From positions 297,293-361,292 of the forward strand of contig NZ_CADESW010000005.1 in assembly GCF_902830275.1 (NCBI RefSeq): a stretch of 64,000 nucleotides of DNA. The letters run 5' to 3'. Origin of the DNA: Burkholderia stagnalis. Lineage in GTDB: Bacteria; Pseudomonadota; Gammaproteobacteria; Burkholderiales; Burkholderiaceae. The notes under the pieces are model-generated. The model was not told the DNA's origin, made no database searches, and saw only the letters and a list, made by a program, of their open reading frames with translations. A program made the position numbers and the translations under genes. Position 1 is the first letter of the stretch, and each line of letters starts with the position of its first letter. Below are positions 50,905 through 60,366 of the stretch, piece after piece.

Positions 50905-53340
50905 GTGAGTGACAAGCATGATCTGACGATGCAGGCCTCCGCCGCGGCCGCCGTGCCGGGCACGCCGGCCGCCGCGCCCGGCGGCATCACGCCGGCGCGG
51001 GAGCACGGCGCGGCGGGCCGGGGCGGCCTGGCGCTGGCCTGTCGATGGCTAGCGGTGCTGGCCCTGGCCGCGGTGATCCTGCCGTGGCGGCCGGCAATGC
51101 CGGGCGAGGGGCTCGATCCGTCGTGGATGGCCGCGCTGAACCAGGCGCTGGCGCAGGGCCTGGTGTTCGGCCGCGACATCGTCTTCACGCTCGGGCCGTA
51201 TGCGGGCGTGTTCACGCGCGTGTTCCATCCCGCCACCGACGGCCTGATGCTGGCCGCCAGCGCGGTGTTTCTGCTCGGCTACGCGAGCGCGACGCTGCAG
51301 CTCACGCGCGGCGCCGGGCGCGTGCTGCCCCTGCTGCTCGCCTTGATGATCGCCGGCGCGCTGTCGCACGACGTGCTGCTGCTCGGTTATCCGCTGCTGG
51401 TTTCGGCGGCCTGGTATCGCCATTGCCGCGGGCTCGACGCGCAGGTCGAGCCCGGCTCGGCCTGGCGCAAGCCGCTTGCCGCGCTGCTGATGTTCGCGCC
51501 GTTCGGCCTGCTGCCGCTGGTGAAAGGCTCGATGCTGCCCGCTTGCGCGGCGGCGTTGCTGCTCTGCGTGCTGCTGCTGGCCAGCCGCCGCGCGTGGGGC
51601 GTCGCGCTGGTCATGCTGCTCGCGCCGCCGCTGGCCGCCATGGCGCTGTGGCAGGCGGCGGGCCAGCCGCTGGCGGCGCTCGGGCCCTACCTGCATTCGC
51701 TGGTGGCAATGATCTCGGGCTACGAGGAGGGCATGGCGCTGGACGGCCCGGCCATCGATCTCGCGCTCTACCTGCTCCCGGCGCTGGCGCTGCTCGCCGC
51801 GATCGCCCTGCGGCGCGGTGAGGCGTTCAGGCTGCGCGCCTTCCTGCTGCTGTCCTTCGCGGCCTTCCTGTTCCTCTGCTTCAAGGGCGGCTTCGTGCGC
51901 CACGACGATCACGCGCTGATCGCCGCCAGCGCTATTGCCTTCGCGGGTCTGGTGTTCGCGCTGGCCGCGCCGTCCTGGCCGGGCGCGGGGCTGGCCGTGC
52001 TCGGCGCGGCGGCGGGCTGGGCGATCGCGCTGCACTACACCGAGGCGACGCCCGCGCGCTACGCGATGAACGTCGCGCGTACCGCGCTCGGCGTGAGCGA
52101 GGGCCTCGCGCTGCGCGCGCGCGGCGATGCGCTCGCGCAGGCCTACCGGGCACGCCTCGCGGCGCTGCGCCGCGAGCACGAGGTGCCGCTGATGAAGGGC
52201 AGTTCGGACATCTACTCGTTCTGGCAATCGGATCTGTTTGCGGCCGGCAACCAGTGGAACCCGCGCCCGGTGATCCAGAGCTACGCGGCCTACAGTCCGA
52301 TGCTGGCGGGCCTGAACGCGGCGCACCTGGCCGGCGCGCGCGCGCCCGACATGGTGCTGATGCGGGTCACGCCGATCGACGGCAAGTACCCGACGCTCGA
52401 CGACGGCCCGAGCTGGCCGGTGCTGATGCGCGACTACCGTCCGGTGGCGTTCCGCGACAACTTCCTCTATCTCGCGCACGCGCCGGCGCCAGCCAGTCCG
52501 CAGGCGCCGGTGCTCAAGGCCGACGCGATGCTGGGCGTGCCCGTCACGGTGCCCGATTCCGCCGTGCCGCTGATGGCGAAGCTGGACGTCGAACCGAGCC
52601 TGGCGGGGCGCCTGCGCGCCTTCGCGCTGAAGCCGGCCGCGCTGCGCATCCGCGTCACGTTGCGCGACGGCAGCGAGCAGGACTACAAGCTGGTCTCCGG
52701 CATGGCCCGCGCCGGTTTCGTGCTGAGCCCGCTGGTGCGCAATTCGACCGAGTTCGCGCTGATGTACGGCGCGCCCGGCACACTGCGCGCGCAGCAGGTG
52801 ACGCGCTTCACGGTGGAGGCGGCCGAAGGCGGCGCCTATGCCTGGCAGAGCCATTACCGCGTGACGCTGACGCCTGCGCCGGTCACGCCGGCAGCCGATC
52901 CCGCCAGCCTGTTCCAGCACGACCCGCTCGGCGATCTCGCGCCGGCCGATCGCACCGCGCAGCGCCGCGAGGGCGCCTGCATGGGCAGCCTGCTGGTGCT
53001 CAACGAAACCTATCCGGCGCCCGCCAGCGCGCGTATCGGCCACGTGCTGTCGGCCGAAGGCTGGCTGGTGGCGCAGCCGCAGACCATGCGGCCGCCAGCG
53101 CGCACCTACCTGAGCCTGACCGATGCAAGCGGCCACGTGCGCTACGCGCCGACCCGCGCCATGCCGCGCCTGGACGTGCAGGACATGATCGGCGCCGGCC
53201 CCTTGCCCGATCTCGGCTACACCGCCTATCTCGACCCGGCCGGGCTGCACGGCAGGCAGACGCTCGGCGTGGCCTATGCCAGCGAGGGCGGGCTGGTGTC
53301 GTGCAGCAATACGCGCGTGGCGCTGCAGTTCGCCGACTGA
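50905..53340 (+). CDS. Large membrane protein with C-terminal soluble domain (GT-C-like)
   Basis: 811 residues from GTG at 50905 (GGGAG upstream). About eight to ten membrane helices in residues 45-375 are followed by a roughly 430-residue extracytoplasmic-looking part. The first loop carries GLDPSWMAALNQALAQG, an acidic-residue loop as in GT-C enzymes that use polyprenyl-phosphate sugars. With the polyprenyl-arabinose type genes downstream, an arabinosyl- or pentosyl-transferase acting on the outer side of the membrane is the best guess. I do not recognise the exact family. Confidence 0.65.
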   Translation: MSDKHDLTMQASAAAAVPGTPAAAPGGITPAREHGAAGRGGLALACRWLAVLALAAVILPWRPAMPGEGLDPSWMAALNQALAQGLVFGRDIVFTLGPYAGVFTRVFHPATDGLMLAASAVFLLGYASATLQLTRGAGRVLPLLLALMIAGALSHDVLLLGYPLLVSAAWYRHCRGLDAQVEPGSAWRKPLAALLMFAPFGLLPLVKGSMLPACAAALLLCVLLLASRRAWGVALVMLLAPPLAAMALWQAAGQPLAALGPYLHSLVAMISGYEEGMALDGPAIDLALYLLPALALLAAIALRRGEAFRLRAFLLLSFAAFLFLCFKGGFVRHDDHALIAASAIAFAGLVFALAAPSWPGAGLAVLGAAAGWAIALHYTEATPARYAMNVARTALGVSEGLALRARGDALAQAYRARLAALRREHEVPLMKGSSDIYSFWQSDLFAAGNQWNPRPVIQSYAAYSPMLAGLNAAHLAGARAPDMVLMRVTPIDGKYPTLDDGPSWPVLMRDYRPVAFRDNFLYLAHAPAPASPQAPVLKADAMLGVPVTVPDSAVPLMAKLDVEPSLAGRLRAFALKPAALRIRVTLRDGSEQDYKLVSGMARAGFVLSPLVRNSTEFALMYGAPGTLRAQQVTRFTVEAAEGGAYAWQSHYRVTLTPAPVTPAADPASLFQHDPLGDLAPADRTAQRREGACMGSLLVLNETYPAPASARIGHVLSAEGWLVAQPQTMRPPARTYLSLTDASGHVRYAPTRAMPRLDVQDMIGAGPLPDLGYTAYLDPAGLHGRQTLGVAYASEGGLVSCSNTRVALQFAD

Positions 53341-53350
53341 GGACCCTGAG

Positions 53351-54031
53351 ATGAACCCGAACCAACTGGCACTGCTCTATCGCAAGCGCTTCGCCGACCA
53401 CGTGCTGGCGCGCAAGGACGCGATCTGGCGGACAATCTACGGCAGCTTCCTGAAGCGCTACGTGGCGCCCGGCGACACGGTGGTCGACGTCGCCTCGGGC
53501 TACGGCGAATTCATCAACCACGTGCGGGCCCGGCGCCGCATCGCGATCGACCTGAACCCCGACGCGCGCCGCAGCCTGGAGGCCGGCATCGAGTTCCACC
53601 AGGCGGCGGCCACCCAGGTTGGCGAACTGGTGGCGGGGCAGGCCGACCTGCTGTTCACCTCGAACTTCCTCGAACACCTGCCCGACAAGGCCACCCTCGA
53701 CACCTTCCTGGGCTCGGTGCGGCGCGCGCTGAAGCCGGGCGGGCGCTACCTGATCCTGGGGCCGAACCTGCGCTACCTGGCGGGCGCCTACTGGGATTTC
53801 TACGACCACCATCTGGGCCTGACCGACAAGTCGCTGGCCGAGGCGCTCCACCTGGCCGGCTTCGAGATCGAGCGCTCGATCGACCGCTTCCTGCCCTACA
53901 CGACACAGGGCGCGCTGCCCACGCATCCGGCGCTGGTCTGGCTCTACCTGCGCCTGCCGCCGGTCTGGCCGCTGCTCGGCAAGCAGTTCTTCATCGTCGC
54001 GCGCAAGCCTGCCGACGCCCACGCGCGCTGA
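53351..54031 (+). CDS. Class I SAM-dependent methyltransferase
   Basis: 226 residues. SAM motif I TVVDVASGYGEFINHVRA, acidic strand RIAIDLNPDARRSLE, then DLLFTSNFLEHLPDKATLDTF and LKPGGRYLILGPN. The FLEHLPD wording is common in sugar and lipid-linked-glycan methyltransferases. It starts 10 nt after the membrane protein, so a glycan- or lipid-modifying methyl transfer is plausible. Confidence 0.85.
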   Translation: MNPNQLALLYRKRFADHVLARKDAIWRTIYGSFLKRYVAPGDTVVDVASGYGEFINHVRARRRIAIDLNPDARRSLEAGIEFHQAAATQVGELVAGQADLLFTSNFLEHLPDKATLDTFLGSVRRALKPGGRYLILGPNLRYLAGAYWDFYDHHLGLTDKSLAEALHLAGFEIERSIDRFLPYTTQGALPTHPALVWLYLRLPPVWPLLGKQFFIVARKPADAHAR

Positions 54032-54048
54032 TCCCGACGAGGCGATTC

Positions 54049-55467
54049 ATGCAAGCTGACAAGATACTCGTCGTCGATCTCGACGGGACGCTGATCCAGT
54101 CGGACATGCTGGTCGAGTCCGGGCTCGCCTACCTGAAGCGCTGGCCGCATCGCTTCTATCGGCCGCTGCTGTGGCTGCTGCAGGGCGGCAAGGCCGGCCT
54201 CAAGCAGCGCCTGGCCGAGGCCGCGAGCGTCGACGTGACGAGCCTGCCCTACAACGGCACGGTGCTCGAATGGCTGCGCGCCGAGCGCAGCCAGGGCCGG
54301 CCGATCACGCTGGCCACCGCCAGCGCCTCGCACTACGCCAATGCGATCGCCGGCCACCTGGGCCTGTTCGATCGCACCTTCGCCAGCGACGGCGCCGTCA
54401 ACCTGTCGGCCGACAACAAGCGCGACGCGCTGGTGGGCGCCTACGGCGACAAGGGTTTCGACTACGTCGGCAATTCCCGCGACGATCTTTCCGCGTGGCG
54501 CGCGGCCGAGCGCGCCTACGTGGTCAACGCGCCCCGGCGCATCGCGCGCGAGGCGCAGCGCAACGGCAACGTCGAGCACGTGATCGACACGCGCGCCGGC
54601 ACGCTGCGCGTCTGGGCCCGCGCGCTGCGCCTGCATCAATGGCTCAAGAACCTGCTGGTGTTCGTGCCGCTGTTCGCCGCGCATCGCGCCGGCGAGCCGG
54701 CGCTGTTCTGGCAGGGCCTGCTGGCCTTCCTCGCCTTCGGGCTGTGCGCCTCCAGCGTCTACGTGCTCAACGACCTGGTCGATCTCGACGACGACCGCCA
54801 TCACGCGGTCAAGCGGCATCGGCCGTTCGCTAGCGGGGCGCTGTCGCTGCTCTCGGGCGCCGTCGCCTTTCCGCTGTTGCTGGCCGCCTCGCTGGCGATC
54901 GCGCTGAGCTGCCTGCCGAGCGCGTTTTCGCTGGCGCTGGCGGCCTATTACGCGTTGACGGTGGCCTATTCCTTCGTGCTCAAGCGCATGGTGATCGTCG
55001 ACGTGATCGCGCTGGCCGCGCTCTACACGGCGCGGCTCGCGGCCGGCACGGCCGCCTTCGGCATGCGCCTGAGCTTCTGGCTGCTTGCCTTCTCGATGTG
55101 CATCTTCCTGAGCCTCGCGCTCGTGAAGCGCTACACCGAACTGGTGGCGCTGGCCGGCGGCCAGGCGCGCGGGCGCGGCTATGTCAGCGACGACCGCGCC
55201 ATCGTGCTGGCGCTGGGCGCGGCGGCCGGCTACCTGTCGGTGCTGGTGCTCGCGCTCTACATCCAGGATCCCGTCACCCTGATGCTCTACGCCAATCCGC
55301 AACGCATCTGGCTGTCCTGCCCGCTGCTGCTGTACTGGGTCAGCCGCACCTGGATCATCACCAATCGCGGCCAGATGAACAGCGACCCGGTGTTGTTCGC
55401 CGCCACCGATGCCACCAGCCTCGGCGTGGCCGCGTTGTTCGTGCTGGTCTTCGTCAGCGCGATATGA
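54049..55467 (+). CDS. HAD phosphatase fused to UbiA prenyltransferase (polyprenyl-phosphate phosphoribosyl transferase type)
   Basis: 472 residues. Residues about 1-190 are a HAD domain (ILVVDLDGTLIQSDML with the two Asp; VGNSRDDLSAW). Residues about 200-472 are a UbiA-type membrane enzyme with NDLVDLDDDRHHAVKRHRPF and KRMVIVDVIALAALYTARL. In the actinobacterial arabinose pathway the UbiA enzyme adds PRPP to polyprenyl phosphate and a phosphatase removes the 5-phosphate; here both activities would be in one chain. The next two genes match the following epimerisation steps. ATGA overlap with the next gene. Confidence 0.88.
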   Translation: MQADKILVVDLDGTLIQSDMLVESGLAYLKRWPHRFYRPLLWLLQGGKAGLKQRLAEAASVDVTSLPYNGTVLEWLRAERSQGRPITLATASASHYANAIAGHLGLFDRTFASDGAVNLSADNKRDALVGAYGDKGFDYVGNSRDDLSAWRAAERAYVVNAPRRIAREAQRNGNVEHVIDTRAGTLRVWARALRLHQWLKNLLVFVPLFAAHRAGEPALFWQGLLAFLAFGLCASSVYVLNDLVDLDDDRHHAVKRHRPFASGALSLLSGAVAFPLLLAASLAIALSCLPSAFSLALAAYYALTVAYSFVLKRMVIVDVIALAALYTARLAAGTAAFGMRLSFWLLAFSMCIFLSLALVKRYTELVALAGGQARGRGYVSDDRAIVLALGAAAGYLSVLVLALYIQDPVTLMLYANPQRIWLSCPLLLYWVSRTWIITNRGQMNSDPVLFAATDATSLGVAALFVLVFVSAI

Positions 55468-56834
55468 GCACGACCGGCCTGCGATCCTGGGCGCGCTATC
55501 CGCGCCATCCGCAGACGGGCGCGCCGGTGCACTGGCGCGACAGCCTGCCCGCGCTGCTGAGCGGGCGGCAGGCTTCGGTGCTGGCCTACGGCAACGGCCG
55601 CAGCTACGGCGACAGCTGCCTGGCCGTCTCCGACCAGGTGCTGTGGATGAAGTCGCTCGACCGCTTCATCGACGCCGACTGGCAGACGGGCCGCATCCGC
55701 GCGGAAGCCGGCATGACGCTCGACGTGCTGCTCGACGCGGCGCTGCCGCGCGGCTGGATGCTGCCCGTCACGCCGGGCACGCGCTACGTGACGCTCGGCG
55801 GCGCGCTCGCCAACGACGTGCATGGCAAGAACCATCACATACGCGGCACCTTCGGCCGCCATGTCACGCGTTTCGGCCTGGTGCGCTCCGATCTCGGGCC
55901 GCTCGAGATCGATGCGCGGAGCCATCCCGAGCTGTACGCGGCGACCATCGGCGGGCTCGGCCTGACCGGCGTGATCAGCTGGGTCGAGTTGCAATTGATG
56001 CAGGTGCCCTCGGCTCGTGTCGATCTGCGCCAGATGCGCTTCGGCGGACTCGACGAGTTCTTCGCGCTGTCGAACGAGCACGATGCGCGCCACGAGTACA
56101 GCGTGGCCTGGATCGATTGCGGCAGCCGCGGCAAGGCGCTGGGCCGCGGCGTGCTGACGGTGGCCGATGCGGCGCCGGCTGAAGCGCGCGGTCAGGGCGG
56201 GCAGGGTGGGGGTAAGGGCAATGCGGCTGGCCGCTCCGGCATGCGTAGCCGGCCGTCGACGCGGCAGCTGACGGTGCCGTTCACGCCGCCGTTCTCGCTG
56301 GTGAACCGCCTGTCGGTGCCGGCCTTCAACGCGCTGCATTACTGGCGCGCCGGCCGCGCCGCCGGCAGCGCGCGGGTCGAGCTGCTGCCGTTCCTCTATC
56401 CGCTCGACGGCCTGCTCGAATGGCACCGTATCTATGGCCGGCGCGGTTTCCAGCAATACCAGTGCGTGGTGCCGGCTGCCGATGCGCGCGACGCGATGGG
56501 CGAGATGCTGGCGGCGATTGCGGCCAGCCGTGCCGGTTCCTTCCTGGCCGTGCTCAAGCGCTGCGGGGCGCTGGTCTCGCCGGGGCTGCTGTCGTTCCCG
56601 CTCGAGGGCACCTCGCTCGCGCTCGACTTCGCCCAGCACGACGCGCGCAACGCGGCGCTGTTCGCGCGGCTCGACGCGATCGTGCGCGGCGCGCGCGGCC
56701 GTCTTTATCCCGCGAAGGACGCCCATATGTCGGGCGAGGACTTCCGGCGCGCCTATCCGGCCTGGACGCGCGTCGAGGCCTTGCGCGACCCGGCGATCCA
56801 GTCGCGTTTCTGGCAACGGACCACCGAGACATGA
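55464..56834 (+). CDS. DprE1-like FAD oxidoreductase
   Basis: 456 residues. N-terminal FAD-binding type-4 domain (SVLAYGNGRSYGDSCLAVS; GTRYVTLGGALANDVHGKNHH) and a C-terminal substrate domain (KRCGALVSPGLLSFPLEGTSLALDF). DprE1 oxidises polyprenyl-phospho-ribose at C2' as the first half of epimerisation to arabinose. A Gly-rich insertion near residues 245-260 (GQGGQGGGKG) is unlike the family. Overlaps both neighbours by 4 nt, consistent with coupled synthesis. Confidence 0.87.
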   Translation: MSTTGLRSWARYPRHPQTGAPVHWRDSLPALLSGRQASVLAYGNGRSYGDSCLAVSDQVLWMKSLDRFIDADWQTGRIRAEAGMTLDVLLDAALPRGWMLPVTPGTRYVTLGGALANDVHGKNHHIRGTFGRHVTRFGLVRSDLGPLEIDARSHPELYAATIGGLGLTGVISWVELQLMQVPSARVDLRQMRFGGLDEFFALSNEHDARHEYSVAWIDCGSRGKALGRGVLTVADAAPAEARGQGGQGGGKGNAAGRSGMRSRPSTRQLTVPFTPPFSLVNRLSVPAFNALHYWRAGRAAGSARVELLPFLYPLDGLLEWHRIYGRRGFQQYQCVVPAADARDAMGEMLAAIAASRAGSFLAVLKRCGALVSPGLLSFPLEGTSLALDFAQHDARNAALFARLDAIVRGARGRLYPAKDAHMSGEDFRRAYPAWTRVEALRDPAIQSRFWQRTTET

Positions 56835-57571
56835 AGACCATCCTGATCGTGGGCGCGACCTCGGCGATCGCGACCGAATGCGCGCGCCGCTGGGCCGGCG
56901 AGGGCGCCGCGCTGTGCCTGGCCGGCCGGCGCGCCGACCGGCTCGAACAGATCGCCGACGACCTGCGCCTGCGCGGAGCGTCGCGCGTCGCGACCCTCGC
57001 ATTCGACGCCAATGCGCTCGACACGCACGCGGCGATGCTGGAGGCGGCCGAGCGCGCGCTGGGCCCGATCGAGCTGGCGCTGGTCGCGCACGGCTCGCTG
57101 CCCGAGCAGGCCGCCTGCGAGCGCGACGCGGCGCTGGCGGTGCGCGAGTTCAGCACCAACGGGCTGTCCACCATCGCGCTGCTCACGCCGCTGGCCAACC
57201 GGATGGCCGCGCGCGGCGCCGGCACGATCGCGGTGATCGCCTCGGTGGCGGCCGATCGCGGGCGGCCCTCGAACTACGTCTATGGCGCCGCGAAGGCTGC
57301 CGTGGTGGCGTTCTGCGAGGGCCTGCGCGCGCGGCTCGCGAAATCGGGCGTGCACGTGCTGGTGATCAAGCCCGGCTTCGTCGCCACGCCGATGACGGCC
57401 CATCTGCAATTGCCGGGGCCGCTGGTGGCGCGGCCCGAGCGCGTGGCGGCCGACATCGTGCGCGCGGTGGCGCGCCGTCGCGACGCGATCTACACGCCGT
57501 GGTTCTGGGCGGGCGTGATGTGCGCGATCCGCTGGATGCCCGGCTTCCTTTTCAAGAGAGTGTCCTTGTGA
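56831..57571 (+). CDS. DprE2-like short-chain dehydrogenase
   Basis: 246 residues. SDR nucleotide loop ILIVGATSAIATECARRWA and catalytic Tyr-x3-Lys in SNYVYGAAKAAVVAF; late segment VLVIKPGFVATPMTAHL. As DprE2 it would reduce the keto intermediate to the arabinose epimer using NADH. Overlaps the preceding gene (ATGA) and the following one (GTGA). Confidence 0.88.
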   Translation: MKTILIVGATSAIATECARRWAGEGAALCLAGRRADRLEQIADDLRLRGASRVATLAFDANALDTHAAMLEAAERALGPIELALVAHGSLPEQAACERDAALAVREFSTNGLSTIALLTPLANRMAARGAGTIAVIASVAADRGRPSNYVYGAAKAAVVAFCEGLRARLAKSGVHVLVIKPGFVATPMTAHLQLPGPLVARPERVAADIVRAVARRRDAIYTPWFWAGVMCAIRWMPGFLFKRVSL

Positions 57572-58503
57572 ACTTGCGAGTGATCTTGCCCGGCGGCGCC
57601 GGGCTCGTCGGACAGAACCTGGTGGCGCGGCTCAAGCGCCGCGGCGTGAAAGAGATTGTGGTGCTCGACAAGCATCGCGCGAACCTGGCGGTGCTGCGCC
57701 GGCTGCATCCCGACATCGTCGCCGAATACGCCGACCTGGCCGAGCCGGGCGACTGGTCCCGCCACTTCGCGGGCGCGGACGCGGTGGTGATGCTGCAGGC
57801 GCAGATCGGCGGGCCGACGCGCGAGCCCTTCGTGCGCAACAACCTCGACAGCACGCGCCAGGTGCTGGAGGCGATCCGCCTGCACCGCGTGCCGCATACG
57901 GTGCACATCAGCTCCTCGGTGGTCGAGTCGGTCGGCGACGATTTCTACACGCAGACCAAGCGTGAGCAGGAGCAGATGGTGCTGGCCTCGGGTATCGACT
58001 GCGTGGTGCTGCGCCCGACCCTGATGTTCGGCTGGTTCGACCGCAAGCACCTGGGCTGGCTGTCGCGCTTCATGCAGCGCGTGCCGGTGTTCCCGGTGCC
58101 GGGCTCGGGGCGCTTCGTGCGCCAGCCGCTCTACGCGGGCGACTTCTGCAACGTGATCGTGGCCTGCCTGGAGGCGCGCATCCGCGGCCAGGTCTACAAC
58201 ATCAGCGGCCGCGAGCGCGTCGACTACATCGACCTGATCCGCGAGGTGCGCCGCGCGGTGCGCGCGCGCTGCGCGATCGTCAGGATCCCGTACCGGCTGT
58301 TCCATGCGCTGCTGACCATCTATGCCTGGTTCGATCGCGATCCGCCGTTTACCGCCGCGCAGCTGCGGGCGCTGACGGCCGGCGACGAATTCGAGGTGAT
58401 CGACTGGGAGCGCATCTTCGGGGTGCGCGCCACCTCGCTGCGCGAGGCGGTCGGCGAGACCTTCGGCGACCCGGTGTACAGCCGCGTCCAGCTGGATTTC
58501 TGA
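57568..58503 (+). CDS. NAD-dependent epimerase/dehydratase family protein
   Basis: 311 residues from GTG at 57568. Extended SDR with ILPGGAGLVGQNLVARL, SSSVVESVGDDFYTQTKREQE (Tyr-x3-Lys) and VFPVPGSGRFVRQPLYAGDFC. It acts on nucleotide-linked or polyprenyl-linked sugars by family. The presence of an additional epimerase beyond DprE1/DprE2 suggests a modified pentose or a second sugar. Confidence 0.86.
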   Translation: MNLRVILPGGAGLVGQNLVARLKRRGVKEIVVLDKHRANLAVLRRLHPDIVAEYADLAEPGDWSRHFAGADAVVMLQAQIGGPTREPFVRNNLDSTRQVLEAIRLHRVPHTVHISSSVVESVGDDFYTQTKREQEQMVLASGIDCVVLRPTLMFGWFDRKHLGWLSRFMQRVPVFPVPGSGRFVRQPLYAGDFCNVIVACLEARIRGQVYNISGRERVDYIDLIREVRRAVRARCAIVRIPYRLFHALLTIYAWFDRDPPFTAAQLRALTAGDEFEVIDWERIFGVRATSLREAVGETFGDPVYSRVQLDF

Positions 58504-58513
58504 GGGAGGCCCG

Positions 58514-59809
58514 ATGGAGCGACGCAGCGACAAGCCGGCAGTGGCCGTGCTCGGCGCCGGGCCGATGGGGCTCGGCGTGGCCTACCAGCTCGCGCGCGAC
58601 GGGCGCCGGGTGGTGGTGTTCGAGGCCGACGACCGGATCGGCGGGATGGCCGCCTCCTTCGATTTCGGCGGCATCGACATCGAACGCTATTACCACTTCC
58701 ATGCCGCTTCGGACCACGCTTTCTTCGAGGTGTTGCGCGAGCTGGGCATGGAGGATCGCCTGCGCTGGGTCGAGACGCGCATGGGCTACTTCTACCGGAA
58801 CCGTGTGCAGCGCTGGGGCAACCCGCTCGCGCTGCTGCGCTTTCGCGGCCTGGGCTGGATCGCGAAGTTCCGCTACGGGCTGCATGCGCTGCTGGCGACG
58901 CGGCGCGACCATTGGCGCGACCTGGACCGCATCGAGGCGACCGGCTGGATCCGCCGCTGGATCGGCGAGGAAGCCTGGGAGGTGCTGTGGCGGCGGCTGT
59001 TCGACTACAAGTTCTACGAGCACGCGCAGGATCTCTCGGCCGCCTGGATCTGGAGTCGCATCCGCCGCATCGGCCGCTCGCGCTACAGCCTGATGCGCGA
59101 GAAGCTCGGCTACCTGGAGGGCGGCTCGGCGGCGCTGCTCGAGGCGATGCGCGCCGAGATCGAGCGCCGCGGCGGCGAGCTGCGGCTCGGCCAGCCGGTG
59201 CAGCGCGTGCTGATCGAGGCGGGCCGCGTGAGGGGCGTGCTCACCGCCGCCGGCGAGCAGCGCTTCGAGCAGGTGATCAGCACCGTGCCGCTGGCTCACG
59301 CGTCGCGCCTGATGCCGGACCTGCCGGCCGAGATCCTCGACGCCTGGCGCGCGATTCCGAACGTCGCCGTGGTCTGTGTGATCGTCAAGCTGGCGAAGCC
59401 GGTGAGCGACAACTTCTGGCTCAACGTTAACGATCCCGCCATGGATATTCCGGGCATCGTCGAATACACCAACCTGCGCCCGCTCGATGCGCATGTGGTC
59501 TACGTGCCGTTCTACATGCCGGGCACGCATCCGAAGTACGCCGAGCCGGATGCGGCCTACGAGACCAAGGTGGTCGGCTACCTGCGTCGCATCAATCCGG
59601 CACTGAGCGCCGAGGATGTGCTGGAGGTGAGGGTGAACCGCTATCGTCACGCGCAGCCTGTCTGCGGCCCGGGCTTCCTCGATCGGCTGCCGCCGATCCG
59701 CACGCCGGTGGAAGGCCTGTTGGTGGCCGATACCTGCCACTACTACCCGGAAGATCGCGGGATTTCCGAAAGCATCGGCCTGGCGCGCCGGATGGCGCGC
59801 ATGCTATGA
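58514..59809 (+). CDS. FAD-dependent oxidoreductase, protoporphyrinogen-oxidase/UGM-like
   Basis: 431 residues. FAD loop VAVLGAGPMGLGVAYQLARDG and EADDRIGGMAAS, ending in the FAD contact VADTCHYYPEDRGISESIG. The long middle segment (FDYKFYEHAQDLSAAWIWSR) is typical of sugar-locus members annotated as NAD(P)/FAD oxidoreductases. Its GtrA neighbour overlaps it by 4 nt. Exact reaction unknown; nucleotide-sugar or lipid-sugar oxidation is likely. Confidence 0.82.
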   Translation: MERRSDKPAVAVLGAGPMGLGVAYQLARDGRRVVVFEADDRIGGMAASFDFGGIDIERYYHFHAASDHAFFEVLRELGMEDRLRWVETRMGYFYRNRVQRWGNPLALLRFRGLGWIAKFRYGLHALLATRRDHWRDLDRIEATGWIRRWIGEEAWEVLWRRLFDYKFYEHAQDLSAAWIWSRIRRIGRSRYSLMREKLGYLEGGSAALLEAMRAEIERRGGELRLGQPVQRVLIEAGRVRGVLTAAGEQRFEQVISTVPLAHASRLMPDLPAEILDAWRAIPNVAVVCVIVKLAKPVSDNFWLNVNDPAMDIPGIVEYTNLRPLDAHVVYVPFYMPGTHPKYAEPDAAYETKVVGYLRRINPALSAEDVLEVRVNRYRHAQPVCGPGFLDRLPPIRTPVEGLLVADTCHYYPEDRGISESIGLARRMARML

Positions 59810-60315
59810 GCGCGCCGGGTTCCGGAGCCGCGGGAGCGGGAGCGGGAACGGGAACGGGAACGGGAACGGGAACGGGAACGGGAACGGGAACGGGAACGGG
59901 AACGGCGACGACGGCGGTCGGGAGAGAGGGCTCGCGCCGTTTCGCGCGTTTTCTCGCCACCGGCGGCATCGCGGCGGCGGCCAACCTCGGCTCGCGCATG
60001 CTGTTCAGCCTGTGGCTGCCCTATACCACGGCGATCGTGCTGGCCTGGGTGGTGGGCGTGAGCTGCGGCTACCTACTGGCGCGCCGCTACGTGTTCGGCG
60101 CGGGCGGCCAGCGCACCTGGCGCTCGGCGGCCGCCTTCACGGCCGTCAACCTGTTCGCGCTGCCGCAGACCTGGGCCGTCAGCGTGGGGCTCGCCCAGCA
60201 CCTGATGCCGGCCGTCGGCTTCGGCTGGCATGCGCAGGACCTGGCGCACCTGGCCGGCGTCGGGGCACCTGTGTTCACCAGCTACTTCGCGCATCGAAAC
60301 TGGTCGTTTCGCTGA
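59806..60315 (+). CDS. GtrA-like membrane protein with repetitive N-terminus
   Basis: 169 residues. Four membrane helices in the GtrA fold (FLATGGIAAAANLGSRMLF, TAIVLAWVVGVSCGYLLARRYVF, FTAVNLFALPQTWAVSV, FTSYFAHRNWSF). GtrA proteins are thought to flip polyprenyl-linked sugars. The N-terminal 35 residues are unusual, being almost entirely Gly-Thr/Gly-Ala repeats encoded by a hexanucleotide tract. Last gene of the operon, followed by IS remnants. Confidence 0.87.
   Translation: MSAPGSGAAGAGAGTGTGTGTGTGTGTGTGTGTATTAVGREGSRRFARFLATGGIAAAANLGSRMLFSLWLPYTTAIVLAWVVGVSCGYLLARRYVFGAGGQRTWRSAAAFTAVNLFALPQTWAVSVGLAQHLMPAVGFGWHAQDLAHLAGVGAPVFTSYFAHRNWSFR
59831..59902 (+). repeat. In-frame hexanucleotide repeat, 12 units
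   Basis: Two CGGGAG plus ten perfect CGGGAA units inside the GtrA gene, encoding Gly-Thr pairs. Six-bp steps keep the frame, so copy-number change would alter only the length of the N-terminal tail. Confidence 0.92.
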
Positions 60316-60366
60316 GGTCGCGCGTCGAGCGGGCCCGGCCGTGGCTGGCAGGGGCCGTCGCTCAGC

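Noticed and set aside
49579..53340. A single 1253-codon protein covering the glycosyltransferase and membrane protein
   Set aside because: The first part is out of frame with the real GT1 gene and has no motifs. The membrane protein has its own GTG with a ribosome binding site at 50905.
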